Positions 45,716 to 56,115 of a DNA stretch of 64,000 bases are shown in pieces. Origin of the DNA: Paguma larvata (taxonomy: Eukaryota > Chordata > Mammalia > Carnivora > Viverridae); the NCBI GenBank assembly GCA_030068075.1, contig CM057839.1, positions 53,844,960-53,908,959 on the forward strand, in the 5' to 3' direction. The translations under genes and the position numbers were made by a program. Each line of letters begins with the position of its first letter. Within the stretch, counting starts at the first letter, position 1. Below the pieces are notes generated by a model that saw nothing but the letters and a program-made list of their open reading frames with translations, was not told where the DNA came from and ran no database searches.

Positions 45716-46499
45716 AATGGTAGAGAGCTCTCTCTAAATATCCGAGTTTTTCCTCATCATTGGTGAGCCTAATATGGAATGAATTCTATGTTTCCTTTTT
45801 ATTGTCTTATTTGTAATATCTGACATTGGCCTCTTTACAACTTGTGAAAGTACTAGTTGTTTCTGCTAACCCTCAAAGAAGAACTCAAATTATTGTGACT
45901 CTCAATATAGAAATTCATTTTGATAAGTCTCCCCAGGGCCTTCCACCTCGAGCTAAGGAGTAATGGATCAAAACTCAACCTGAAAAGAATTTTAAAAGGG
46001 AAAAATGACTTTGATTTTCATTTGTAACAGAGCAATAAGGCGAGGCAGCAACCTGAGAAAAGGAAGTTACCAGATGAAGAAAACCCAATGAGATCTAAGT
46101 TGGGCACTTAAAAAGTCTCTCAACCCTGGAGAAGAGCTCTTAGTGAAGGGTTACCAGATAATCTTGGTTTATTAAAAGAACGTCACATACAACTAACCTG
46201 CATTTCCTGTGCAAGGCCTATGGCATCCAGGTTTTGTTTCTGGAGGAGAAGATGGACTAATCACTCCACGTTGGGTGAGGACATGAGGGGCTTCTATAGC
46301 GGGCCTGGAGCCTTGTCCCTTCGCTGCTGGCCCCGCCCACCACAGGGTGCAGCCCAGAACCCCAAATCTGAAGGGTGAGAACAGTAAGTAAAGGCTGAGA
46401 GAAGGTTGGAGAGCTCTGAAATCCCCTTGTGCTGGGTTTCTGAAAGCCCACGAAAGCACCTCTCATACTACTCAACACTACTCAACACAGACTTCCAAG
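45716..46499. other. No gene recognised
   Basis: No repeat assigned. Minus-strand frames of 73-88 codons at 46193-46478 overlap each other in two registers. Confidence 0.45.
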
Positions 46500-46904
46500 A
46501 TGTATGGATTTATTTCAGGAAAAAATGTCTGTGATTATAAAAGCAATTATATACTCATTTCAAAGAAGTTGGAAAATAAGTGTAAAGGGAAAAAAAATCA
46601 CTTGTAAGTAATTCTACCATCTAGGTATAACCTCTGTTAACTTTTTAGCATACTTCCTTCCAGTTTTTATGTGTGGTTTACTTATATAAACATATTAATA
46701 TGTGATACAAAGTTGAACCCACACTGTACATATAGTTTGGGATCCTGCTTTCTTCTGCATCATAAAATAATCTTGACTATAAATAACACCAGCTGTACAA
46801 TATCCCATCATATGGATATACCATGTGTTCGTTCATTCTATTTTTATCGTTTTATTGTTTCGCATTTTTTTTGATAAGTGTTTTTGGGAAATCTATTGTT
46901 TCAA
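46500..46904 (+). mobile_element. Old LINE-1-like (L1M) segment, left part
   Basis: AATCACTTGTAAGTAATTCTACC, CCTCTGTTAACTTTTTAGCAT, CTTCCTTCCAGTTTTTATG, GGGATCCTGCTTTCTTC and TATGGATATACCATGTGTTC follow a well-known mammalian L1M-type repeat. It is interrupted by a SINE and resumes at 47111. The class is likely, the subfamily unknown. Confidence 0.6.
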
Positions 46905-47110
46905 ATTTTTTTTTTTTATAAATTAAATGTTCCATTTATTTTTGAGACAGTGCAAGTAGGGGAGGGACAGAGAGAGGGGGGGACAGAGGATCCAGAGAGG
47001 GCTCTGCACTGGGAGCAGTGAGCCCAATGAATGGCTTAAACTCATGAACCATGAGATCATGACCTGAGCCAAAATCGGACGCTCAACCGACTGAGCCACC
47101 CAGGCGCCCA
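46905..47110 (-). mobile_element. Feline SINE inserted in the old L1-like repeat
   Basis: Reversed tail (AAATTAAATGTTCCATTTATTTTTGAGAC) with a variant AATAAA region. The reversed head CTGAGCCACCCAGGCGCCC is perfect. No clear target duplication because the left flank is poly-T. Confidence 0.94.
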
Positions 47111-47350
47111 TCACATATTTTTAATGATAGATGATGCTGTAAGGAAAAATATCCTCGCTCATAAATCTGTCCTTGTTCATAAATCTACCTCTTGGCTCTT
47201 CTTTGATTCTTTCTTTGATGTCAATTTCTGGAAATAGAATTACCAGATAAAGGGAAGAAATATGTTTTTGACTCTTTAGGTATATTATATGCTAAGTGGT
47301 ATTCCATGAAACTTGTACAACTCACCTTTCTGGGGTGTCCCACAATCACA
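47111..47350 (+). mobile_element. Old LINE-1-like (L1M) segment, right part
   Basis: GATGATGCTGTAAGGAAAAAT, then TCTGGAAATAGAATTACCAG, AAAGGGAAGAAATATGTTT and TTTTGACTCTTTAGG continue the repeat broken by the SINE. An imperfect TTCATAAATCT / CTCATAAATCT repeat sits at 47157-47188. Confidence 0.55.
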
Positions 47351-49513
47351 CACACAGCATATGCAAGAAGCTATGTGCTAACATTAAAGCGCCCAATTTC
47401 AAAATAATTAGTAGCATAGGGTCTTACTGATTCCTCACATAATGCAGCAAGATCGGAAGGGACTGGAAAATTTGTGAGACTTATAAAAATAACCTAACAA
47501 GCACCCCGTAGCCTCTGCTAGCTCATACAGTACCTTCGCGCAAATTAGTCACACCTTCCCCAAGATGCTTTGCTGCCATCTGCCAGAAAACCATCATAGA
47601 AACATCAAAACTATGCTGCAATGAGACCAGAGGCCCGTGGGGCTGCGCAGTGCACACCTGGCACTCTTGAGACGGCTGTCACTGCAGGTCAGCTACACAG
47701 CACAACCTCTACTACCTTCCCTTGCACACACTCATCCTTCTCCTCCTTTTCCACCACCCACCGCTTGCAACAGCCAGGCGCCCTTCAGCCAGAAAACCCC
47801 TAAGCCTCCAATTTGCCTGAAAATGACAATTGCCCCCGTAGGTGTCTCGGCTTTCACAGGTATTCCAGCCTGGATTTCCTGCACTCTTAGGTTGCTCCAG
47901 TTAGATGTCCCGGCAGTGCCTCAAATTTGTCAGAGGAGACAAATCTCATTCTCTCTGCCCCACTTCTCTGTCTCTCTGGGGACGCTTATCATCTCAGGGT
48001 TGTCAACAAATCATCCCTTCCCTTCACACCCCACCGCTGAGCTGTTGCCAGCTTCTGATCGTTCCTCCTTTCCTTCCCGTCGTGCGCCATTCTCTCTGCC
48101 TCCCTTGAATCCATTAACCCCAATCGGGACATTAACGAGCACTGGTTATGGAAAATTACTCCAGCTTCTGATCACCGTCAGGTTCACGGTTTCCACCTCC
48201 CCTCAATGAACACATTTGATGCTTACAGAATCTCCTGCCTTCTTCTCCACTCCCCCACTTCCAATTTCTCTATATTAGAGCTTAGAATGGAAAACAGCAT
48301 TAGACCAAGAAGCCCCCAGAGGCAAGAAATAAATGGCAGGGGCCATTGCCTTTGGCAAATGGACGTGGTAAGTTTATACGCCTTGAGAAAGTCAGGGTAG
48401 CAGGTGATGCTACCAGACTGCTGCAGATGTTAGCCGATGTAGCCAAGACCCAGCAGGGGAGGAGGTGGGGAGTGGGGTGGGGTGAACTCCCCAGGTCCAC
48501 TCTCCAATGCTGCCAGACCTGGACAAAATCCTTACGGGCCTCCCAATTCTGCATGCAATTCTGTAACATTTGCTTTTGAACTTCCAGTGGAAATCCTAAC
48601 GAAGGTGACACTCCTCAAACTAACCTGTGGTCCTAATGAGGCATTAGGCACACCCCAAGGGCCCACTGTACCCATTTAAAAATCAGAGCATGGGGTTGTA
48701 AGGCAGGCAGCCGAAGAGTGTGGGCCTCAGAGAAAACCTGCTATTCCCCATTGCCCCTCCAAAACCCTCTTTTTGCAACTTCCCTTTGGGAAGTCTACTG
48801 AGAAGGTAGGAGGGAGGCCAGAGCCAGAATGAGCTGCTGTCCTGAGCACCTACTGATGTTTTTGGCAAACAATCTGTGGCAATAACCAATCCTCTCTCCT
48901 CTATCCCTAATGAAGAGAAACTTAGGGAGAAAAAAATGATGCGTAGTAAAGAATTTGGACTTGCCCAGAAAGACGTCGGGCCTTTGCCCTCAGCTTCTGG
49001 AAAATAATCTGTGTCATACCTGATAGGAGTGTCTTTCTTTAGGAGCAGGTGCTGCACATACGTGATAATTTTAGCAGGGAGCTAACCTTGACAGAAAGAC
49101 CATGTGACTTAGGATCAGGACTCTGGGCCACTTGTTATCAGTCATCCTGGAGACTGATTCAACCACCTGGGTGGTCAATCAATCATGCTACACAATAAAG
49201 ACCCAAAAAACTAAGTCGAACATCTCTGGTTGGCAATATTCAATGCAGACCGTCACACATCAATACTGAGAGGGGAATGCACCCTGATTCCATGGAGAGA
49301 GAAAGAGAGAAACGGAAGTCTGGCATTTGGAGCCCTCCCAGACTCTGCCCAGTGAGTCTCTTCCTTTGGATGATTTCATTCTTTATCCTTTCCCTGTAAC
49401 AAGCCATTACCGTGAGTACCACAGATTTCAGTGAGTTCTGTGGGTCCTTCTAGCACAGCACCAAACCTGAGGCTGGTTTTGGCAAGCCCCCCAGATTTGC
49501 GGTTGGTGTCCAA
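47351..49513. other. No gene recognised
   Basis: A 190-codon plus-strand frame (47637-48209) is the longest frame outside identified repeats. It is Ser/Pro/Thr/Leu-rich because the DNA is pyrimidine-rich. It shows no domain, signal peptide or membrane segment, and a second frame overlaps it. A 124-codon minus frame lies at 48683-49057. Neither is supported as a gene. Confidence 0.45.
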
Positions 49514-49529
49514 AGTGAGGGCAGTCTTG

Positions 49530-49727
49530 GGGCACCTGGGTGGCTCAGTCGGTTGAGCGTCCAACTCTAGCTCAGGTCATGATCTCGCAGCTCATGGGTT
49601 TGAGCCCCATGTCAGGCTCTGTGCTGACAGTTCAGAACCTGAAGCCTGCTTCAGATTCTGTGTCTCCCTCTCTCTGCCCCCCAAAAATAAATAATTTAAA
49701 AAATTAAAAAACAACAATGACAACAAC
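49530..49727 (+). mobile_element. Feline SINE with 16-bp target duplication
   Basis: AGTGAGGGCAGTCTTG (49514-49529) and AGTGATGGCAGTCTTG (49728-49743) flank it. The CT block is short (CTCTCTCTGCCCCCC), and the tail ends in an (ACAACA)-type stretch. Confidence 0.95.
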
Positions 49728-49743
49728 AGTGATGGCAGTCTTG

Positions 49744-50050
49744 GGGACTGTGCCTTCAAACTTTGCAGTTTGGCTAACTTCTGGCAAATGGGCTGAAACC
49801 AAAGTATAATGTTCTCTAGCCCAAAAGGAAACTTTATTTTATGACAAAGTTGCTAAATTCTGAAAATGAGGTTATCGAAGCCATCTCAAAAGACCTATTA
49901 AAACATTCTCATCTTCCTACAAAAGTGTGGTTGGTGCTGACAACAAGCATAAGACCAGGCAAGAAAATTCTCAAAACCAGGGAGTCTCACCCTGGGGTGG
50001 AACTCTTTCCATGCTTAAAACCCCCAGAGATGTCTCACCACATTGAGAAT
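49744..50050. other. No gene recognised
   Basis: A 107-codon frame (49841-50164) starts here but runs into the next SINE. Nothing recognised. Confidence 0.45.
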
Positions 50051-50064
50051 GAAATCCAAACTTC

Positions 50065-50288
50065 TTTTTTTAATATTTTTAAATGTTTTTTCTTTAATAT
50101 TTATTTATTTCGGGGCATAAACAAGTGGGGGAGGGGCGAGGAGAGGGGGGAACAGAGGATCTGAGGCGGGCTCTGCGCTGATAGTGCACCCGATGTGAGC
50201 CCGATGCAGGGCTCGAACCCACCAACTGTGAGATCATGACTTGAGCTGAAGTCAGAGGTTCCAACGCCTGAGCCACCTACATGTCCCT
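50065..50288 (-). mobile_element. Feline SINE with exact 14-bp target duplication, minus strand
   Basis: GAAATCCAAACTTC at 50051-50064 and 50289-50302. The CT block is GC-rich here (GGGGGAGGGGCGAGGAGAGG), and the reversed head is decayed (CTGAGCCACCTACATGTCCC). Confidence 0.95.
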
Positions 50289-50334
50289 GAAATCCAAACT
50301 TCCTGCCTGACTTTGTGTGTGTGATTCCCCTAAC

Positions 50335-50410
50335 TAAAATGTAAATCTAGGTCAGTGCTGGCACATAACAGGCACACTATAATGTTGGCTGAATAAATGA
50401 ATGGCTCAAA
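50335..50410 (+). mobile_element. LINE-2 terminal fragment
   Basis: CAGTGCTGGCACATAACAGG, CACACTATAATGTTGGCTGA, ATAAATGAATGGCTC resemble the end of L2. Confidence 0.6.
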
Positions 50411-50850
50411 TAAAAGAAATATAAAAATGTTTATTTTGCCAACAAGATTTTTATCTCTGGCTTGCTTTTTTTTATTCTTTTATATTGAGATATAATTCAC
50501 ATACCACAAATTTCAGTCTTTCCCGATTGAGAGGTTTTTAGCACATGCACAAAGTGGTGCCGCTGTCACCACTATTTAAGTTCTCTGGCTTAATTTTAAT
50601 GCCTATTCCTCCTTCCTTTCCACCATGTGATTCCAGAGAGGGCTGCCGACTATAATACCCCACGTGCATCAGCCATGGGAGGCCACAGGAAATGGGTGAG
50701 GCCAAATTCCGCCCCTGCACTTCCCAACAGAACCTACCCTTCCCTCTCAGCTGGGGAAGCCGTGAGGAACGAACACGGAGCTGGCAGTGTCCAGATCCCT
50801 CGCCAAGTGGAAGCGGCTGGTCCCTAAGAGAGGACAGCAAATCTGACAGA
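50411..50850. other. No gene recognised
   Basis: No repeat assigned; chance frames on both strands at 50538-50924. Confidence 0.5.
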
Positions 50851-50869
50851 GGGCGAGAGCGAAAGTGAG

Positions 50870-50872
<3 letters not shown>

Positions 50873-50913
<41 letters not shown>
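50873..50913 (+). repeat. (GA)n microsatellite
   Basis: About 20 uninterrupted units, preceded by degenerate GAGCGAAAGTGAGTGC copies and followed by GGGAGGGA. Confidence 0.98.
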
Positions 50914-50919
<6 letters not shown>

Positions 50920-51089
50920 AACACTGGCTCTGGGGGTTCTCGAGGCCAGCCTCACTGCTCCTCTTCCCACGGTTCGGTTATATAAGCCAGTGTTCCCTTG
51001 GGCCCTAACTAGTTCCAGTGGCTTTCTGTAACTTAGAACCTAAGGTGTTTCTCGGGACAATACAGTCCTTGTCTGGCTCCCATGTTCCT

Positions 51090-51834
51090 CAACACATGTT
51101 CGATAAGTATTTGCTGCGTGCAGGGCGCTGGCCTGGGAGCCTGTCATCTAGCGGGGCTTAGATGGCGAGTGTGGTAAACGCAGTGAGAGAGACATACAGA
51201 GCGGAGCGTCTCACCTGCTCTTGCTGCGGAAGGCAGACCTGCGGAGGAAATGACACCTAAACGAAGACCCGAAGTTAGAGAGGAATAAGTATGGGAGGAG
51301 AGGTACTCAGGATACTAAGAGGAATCGGAAGAGTTTCCCCAGGGCAGGAAAGGTAGGGGAAGTCCTGTGAAGGAGGTGACATGTGTAGTAATGCTGAAAA
51401 GATGGGTGAGATGTGGACATTTGGAGAAAGGGCACCAAGAGCATTCCTGTAGAGGAAAAACTGAGTAAAATCAGAGATAGGACCCAGTGAGAAATTAACC
51501 AGTATCTGTGATGCACGGAGGGGATGTGTAGGAATTAGGCTGCGAAGGTAGGTTGGGGGCTCACAGCAGGCAAAGAGGTAGAATGTGAGCTGAAGACACG
51601 GGTGAGATGGGGACAGAGGAACCAGTTTGGCGCCTCTTCCAACAGTCCAAGGAGCAAGACGATCTGACCCAGTACAGCAGCAGGGGAAATAGGGGCCAAC
51701 ATACGTGGGCACCACTGAAGAGATAGAAATGACTGGAGGTAGAGGAGAAAGTAGAGAAGAAAGAGGAACCAAATGTGGTAGTGATAGTGACATTCATGCT
51801 GGTGGCAAGGGCAACCCGTGGCCACTGGCCCCAA
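51090..51834 (-). mobile_element. LINE-2 3' region
   Basis: GATAAGTATTTGCTGCGTGC, AGGGCGCTGGCCTGGGAGCC, GAGGAAATGACACCTAAACG and AAGACCCGAAGTTAGAGAGG are a diverged reverse complement of L2. The distal half (51400-51834) is less sure. A 172-codon minus-strand frame (51275-51793), rich in Leu/Ser/Pro, lies within it. It is compatible with relic L2 or chance and has no recognised domain. Confidence 0.65.
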
Positions 51835-51950
51835 CCCGGGCCAACCCCTTTACACGCACTATCTGATCTAATGTTCACCACGCCATGAGGTGGGTCCTAT
51901 TATTGTCCCCATTCTAGAGTCCAGGAAACTGAAGAACAGATGAAGCCATT
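51835..51950 (-). mobile_element. MIR SINE fragment, reversed
   Basis: CACTATCTGATCTAATGTTC, GAGGTGGGTCCTATTATTGTCCCCATTCTAGAGTCCAGGAAACTGAAG is reversed MIR. Confidence 0.8.
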
Positions 51951-52091
51951 TACGAGAACAACACCTGAATGACACTTTAAGGAATCCAAGCAGAAGCTTG
52001 GGAAGAGCAAGGTCATTTTTGCATAGACTGAGTATAAATCGCCCAATCTGGGTGAAACCCAGCCCTGAACTTTGGTTTGTTGTGTGCCTGC

Positions 52092-52214
52092 TGTTATGCC
52101 CAGAATTCGGGGACCCCAAAAACCACCAGGGAGCCGAGTCCGATGCAAGAACAAAGAGCCTTTATTCGAGCTAGCTCGAGCTCAATCTTCTACCGCACCG
52201 ACGCAGTGGTGGGT

Positions 52215-52264
<50 letters not shown>

Positions 52265-52551
52265 AGCGCGCGAGCGAGCCCGGTCCAAAAACACAATAGT
52301 TTTAAAGGGGTCGAGGGGCAGTGGGAGGGGTGATGATCGTGACCATAGCCAATTGGCTGAGGAAGGGTCAAGGTTCCTGTTCTGTAGGTCACTGGGCGTG
52401 GTTCTTTTGGAACCGGGAAGTTGCAGGTTTTAAGCTTTTGCGCAGGCACTGGGGACTCAGGGTGGAGGACATGGAAACACAATGGCGTCAGTCCCAGTTT
52501 GCCCTTACATGGCAACAGTCTTCCCTACATTTTCTTCATGAGTACAAAACA
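52092..52551 (-). mobile_element. Solo-like endogenous retrovirus LTR with GA expansion, minus strand
   Basis: The minus strand begins TGTTTTGTACTCATGAAG and ends CCCCGAATTCTGGGCATAACA, 460 bp with TG...CA ends. A CCAAT box lies in U3 (plus-strand ATTGG at 52352-52356). A poly-A signal AATAAA (plus TTTATT at 52161-52166) is followed by GGCTCTTTGTTCTTGC. A 45-bp GA/CT repeat and a GCGCGAGCGCGCGAGCGAG block sit between them. No internal retroviral sequence flanks it. Target duplication is not obvious. Confidence 0.85.
52216..52260 (+). repeat. (GA)n microsatellite inside an LTR
   Basis: 45 bases of uninterrupted GA followed by a CG-rich imperfect (GCGA)n at 52261-52280. Confidence 0.98.
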
Positions 52552-52588
52552 AAGTGCAGAATCCTAAGGTTTCTTAAATCAGGATAGC

Positions 52589-52792
52589 TAATGTTTATTT
52601 ATTTTTGAGACAGAGAGAGACAGACCATGAGTGGGGGAGGGGCAGAGAGAGAGGGAGACACAGAATCGGAAGCAGGCTCCAGGCTCTGAGCTGTCAGCAC
52701 AGAGCCCGACGCGGGGCTCAAACTCACAGACTGTGAGATCGTGACCTGAGCCGAAGTCGGACGCTCAACCGACTGAGCCACCCAGGCGCCCC
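52589..52792 (-). mobile_element. Feline SINE, near-intact, minus strand
   Basis: Among the best-preserved copies: reversed B box GGGGCTCAAACTCACAG and a perfect reversed head (CTGAGCCACCCAGGCGCCCC). Little divergence and a short tail. Probably one of the youngest insertions, but the flanks (AGGATAGCT / AGAATAGAT) match only weakly. Confidence 0.95.
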
Positions 52793-54194
52793 AGAATAGA
52801 TTATCTTAACTGCTCCCCCCATCCACGTGCCTGTCACTCTGGGACAGAAGGAAATTAGATTTACCTGATAAGCTTTGTTTTTCACAAAGCTATGTGCGAT
52901 CATTACCCAGTACCCCGTGGTCTTCTAGGTGCTTGCAAATTGATTTTTTGATTATTTGTTCCAGTGATTTTCCAAGTATCCAGTGTTTTTCCAAGTTATT
53001 CAGCTTTACAATGTGGGTGAATTAAATTTATATTTGCCTTCCCTTTCCTGTATTAATATGAAGTTTTAATGTTGTGATTAAGATATTTTTTGCATGCAGC
53101 ATAGATCTCCAAGGGAAGATACTTACAAAGCTATATGACTATAAATACACACGTGGATGGGCATACGGCCACCTTTGTGCAGATTCCCTCGGAGTTTATG
53201 ACCATATGCAAAAATGGAAGTATAGTGAGAACCCGTGACTAGTTCAAATATCCTTAATAAAGATCCTCACTTTCTAGAAATGTTTATATAATGAATTTTT
53301 TAAAAACCTCAAAAAATGTTATGACTATGTTCATGTAGCTACTCTGTGAACACTGACCAAAAGCCTGATTCGAAATTTAAAAATTCATCTTTCTTGCACC
53401 CAATCCCCTTCCCTGAAGACAGGATTTGGAGAGAGTGGTGTGTAGTTAGGATACCATACAGAGATTCCATTTCTTTTATGGATAAATCTAAAGTCCAATA
53501 TCAAGGAATCAGAGGAATAAAATCCCAGACCTAGGACTTCATGATTAAAATAAGGGGCTCAATTGAGTGACTATTAAGGATTTTTGGAGCTCAAATAGGC
53601 TATGAATCTGAAGACTGATTATGAGGATGATTAATGAAAATTACGGCAAAATGTTTCGCAAAATACAAGGCTATAAAAATGCCAAATTTAACTCAAACAA
53701 CCACCTCTCCACAAAATTAAACTCTCATCTTATTAGGCATGTCTTTAGAAGTATCACCTATGGGCTGAGTCTCAAGGATTATAGGCATCTAAGTATGTAA
53801 GAGATGAATCATTGAGTTCTGCTCCTGAAATCAATACTACACAGTATGCTAACTAACTTGAATTTAAATAAACAATGTACTTAAAAAGAAAGGAAGCTTT
53901 TGTCAAATCTGTGAGCCCTGAAATCTATTTTATGAAAATGAATTATTCATAGGATAAGTACATTTGACAGCATTCACGTGAATGGAACTCACCTGCTAGA
54001 TAAAGGCAAATTTTAAAAACAAACAAAAAAGCCCAGCTCCCCCCTGGCATCCCTCAGCATCCTCAGCCCTCCCTCCCCTGACCCATTTAGAACCAAGAGC
54101 CCTGAGGACTGATGCATTATCCTTTGTTTCCCTAAACTCGAAATAAACCTTCCATAGTCCCTTTATTAAATTCTCTGCTAAGAATTTGTCATCA
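52793..54194. other. AT-rich DNA, no gene recognised
   Basis: No frame above 62 codons and no repeat that I can name. Confidence 0.5.
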
Positions 54195-54335
54195 GTTTCC
54201 TACTGGGCCCCTGGCTGGTGGAGGCATAATAATATTAATAACAAAATAAGGATTAAATTGAAAAAGGTATATAAGGCACTTAGCCTCGTTCATAGCAAGT
54301 GCTCAGTAAATATTCCTATTATGATGATTGGGCTT
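54195..54335 (+). mobile_element. MIR SINE 3' part
   Basis: ATAAGGATTAAATTGAAAAAGG, CACTTAGCCTCGTTCATAGCAAGTGCTCAGTAAATATTCC matches the MIR 3' half. Confidence 0.8.
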
Positions 54336-55439
54336 TTTATTTTCCTATCAATTCTTTCCTACTCGATTCCATAAGTGTAGATTACCTCCTGATGATAAAT
54401 CTCTCCTCCAAGCCCTTTATTAGGAACTTGGAATAAATGTATATTTTCACCCAGTAATTTTCTCATGAGGGATGACATTTGTTTTTGCATCCCTTAAAAT
54501 CCCAAAGGACTTTAAAAAGAGAGCAAATTTCAAAGTCACATGGACACCAAGTTTTTTTCACAGTCGTTCCTCAGGGTTAGTAGCAGTCTGGGAACAACTA
54601 GGGAAGCTTCAAAAAATTCAACACCAGTGGGAAAGGAGTGTGGCTTCTGAACGCCTTGAGGATTTTCCAAATGGCAAATGTTTGGAGAAGTAAGCAAGAT
54701 AAACGATTAAAGCAGAGGAACCACTTCTTTGGGTAACAGTTGGAAACTGTGTCTTGTGACACACCAAAAGGAAGATTCCTAATTCTAGCTCAGCATATCA
54801 TGAGTTCCAGAAGCTTTTAAAACAGAATGTGTCAAAGAAATGTTAGGTCATGAGAAGTAAGTGGGGTTTTTTTTTGTGTGTGTTTTGGTTTTTTTTGAGG
54901 GGTGGCGGATTGCTGTCGCCTCATTCCTCAATATTTATAGTAACCTAAGTTTCTTTTCCTTTCCCTCTCTCTCCCCACATAACTGGTTTACTGAGCTCTT
55001 TGAATCGCAAACGCTACAGTAACTGGACGCTGAACTACATTTGCCCTTAATAGTATGTCTGTTCTAGCAATCTTTCTGTCCTAAATGGAATGGCTTTAGG
55101 CAACTTAAAAGCCTTATAATGTCCCAAAATGCATCTTTTCTTCTGCTTTGAAAGAAGAGCACTTTTTGGTCATTTGCTCCATATCCACAGCACAAGGAGC
55201 AGTTACATCAGAAGCACCAGCTGGACCGCGTATCTTCGCACGGAAACGATTTTCTTCACTTGGGTTCAAATGCTAACTAATCACTGCCGGCAGCTACTGC
55301 CTTTCCGCCAGCGGCACCGGGTTAAGAGTGGGAGGCCCTGATTACCTTCAGCCCCTAAAGCTTTCCGGGTTATAGCATTTTCTAAAAACATCACCCTGCT
55401 CCTCGTTAAGGAGAACCTAAATTGATTTTTCTTTTTCCT
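54336..55439. other. No gene recognised; 3' flank of the tRNA gene
   Basis: The longest frame is 73 codons. A T/G-rich run lies at about 54867-54901. No repeat assigned. Confidence 0.5.
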
Positions 55440-55443
55440 AAAA
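55440..55443 (-). terminator. Pol III terminator of the tRNA-Glu gene
   Basis: TTTT on the minus strand, starting 10 bases after the last tRNA base. It is a minimal but adequate pol III stop. A backup TTTTT is not seen at once, since the next run on this strand is A-rich. Confidence 0.85.
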
Positions 55444-55452
55444 GTGTTGGCG

Positions 55453-55524
55453 TTCCCACACCGGGAGTCGAACCCGGGCCGCCTGGGTGAAAACCAGGAA
55501 TCCTAACCGCTAGACCATGTGGGA
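55453..55524 (-). tRNA. tRNA-Glu (anticodon TTC), intact
   Basis: The minus strand encodes a 72-nt tRNA without intron. The acceptor stem pairs TCCCACA with TGTGGGA and the discriminator base is A. The D arm contains TGGTCTAGCGG (A box). The anticodon loop reads TTTTCAC with anticodon TTC in a CCTGG/CCAGG stem. The T arm GGTTCGACTCC is a perfect B box. Glu-tRNA(UUC) decodes GAA (and GAG by wobble) in cytosolic translation. The stem pairing is complete and the sequence looks the same as mammalian nuclear tRNA-Glu-TTC as I know it. A pol III stop follows and a CpG island lies just 5', both usual for active tRNA genes. It is distinct from the tRNA-like heads of the SINEs, which are not foldable this way. 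Confidence 0.98.
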
Positions 55525-55559
55525 GACGACGAGTGTTGCTGTACATCTAGGTAAATTGA

Positions 55560-56115
55560 GTCGTTCACAGAGGCTTCCGCCCGCCCCACCTCACCAGGCC
55601 TCCGGAGTCAGATCGGCTTCTGCGCCTGCGGGAAATCCTAAAACCCCTTAACCCTTTCCAGCCCGCGCTCTACTTCGCTCTTCGCGGGAGCCGCCGAAAT
55701 CTTTCCACTCTCGCGTCCTTTGTGATCTCATCCAGTCTCCTGGTTCTAGACAGCACGTCTATACCCAAGTACACCCCAGATTGGATGAGTCATTGTTCCT
55801 AGTTCCGCACAGGAAATCCCGCAGGGTGCAAAAGGACTGGTGTTTGAGGTTTTAGACTCGGGAATAGGAAACCAGTGCCGCGTGGAGTTGTCACACCGCC
55901 ACCGCGGAGGTCAGACTGGAGCGGGAGCACGGACCCCGAGGGCTGCGGCCCGGCGCGTCCCACCAGCGGAGCAGCAGCTTGGAGGCCGCCGAGCCGGGTC
56001 TCCGCCTCGGGAGACGCTGCGCGCCGGCGCCCCCGCGCTGGACCGTGCGGGGCCGGCCGCCGCCCCCTCGCCGCGCTGCTCGCCCCGCGGCTGGCCCCCG
56101 CCCGGCCGCGGAAAG
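55560..56115. promoter_or_regulatory. CpG island, candidate promoter
   Basis: CpG pairs, rare elsewhere in the window, are dense here, most of all at 55890-56110. There are many GC boxes (CCGCCC, CCCCGCGG) and an NRF1-like TGCGCCTGCG (55620-55629). No TATA box is clear. It lies in the 5' flank of the tRNA gene. Such islands usually mark pol II promoters. Frames of 82-133 codons exist on both strands (55799-56240 and 56162-56563), but GC-rich DNA gives these by chance, so I call no exon. A tRNA-associated island alone is the alternative, but 0.5 kb is large for that. Confidence 0.8.

Noticed and set aside
47637..48209. 190-codon plus-strand frame
   Set aside because: Pyrimidine-rich DNA lacks stops and gives a Ser/Pro/Leu-rich translation. 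There is no domain, no clear exon borders, and an overlapping second frame.
51275..51793. 172-codon minus-strand frame
   Set aside because: Lies in L2-like DNA with two other overlapping frames; Leu/Ser/Pro composition.
9409..52551. A provirus formed by any two of the three LTRs
   Set aside because: The three LTRs differ in sequence and lie 20 kb or more apart, with no gag/pol/env-like frames between them.
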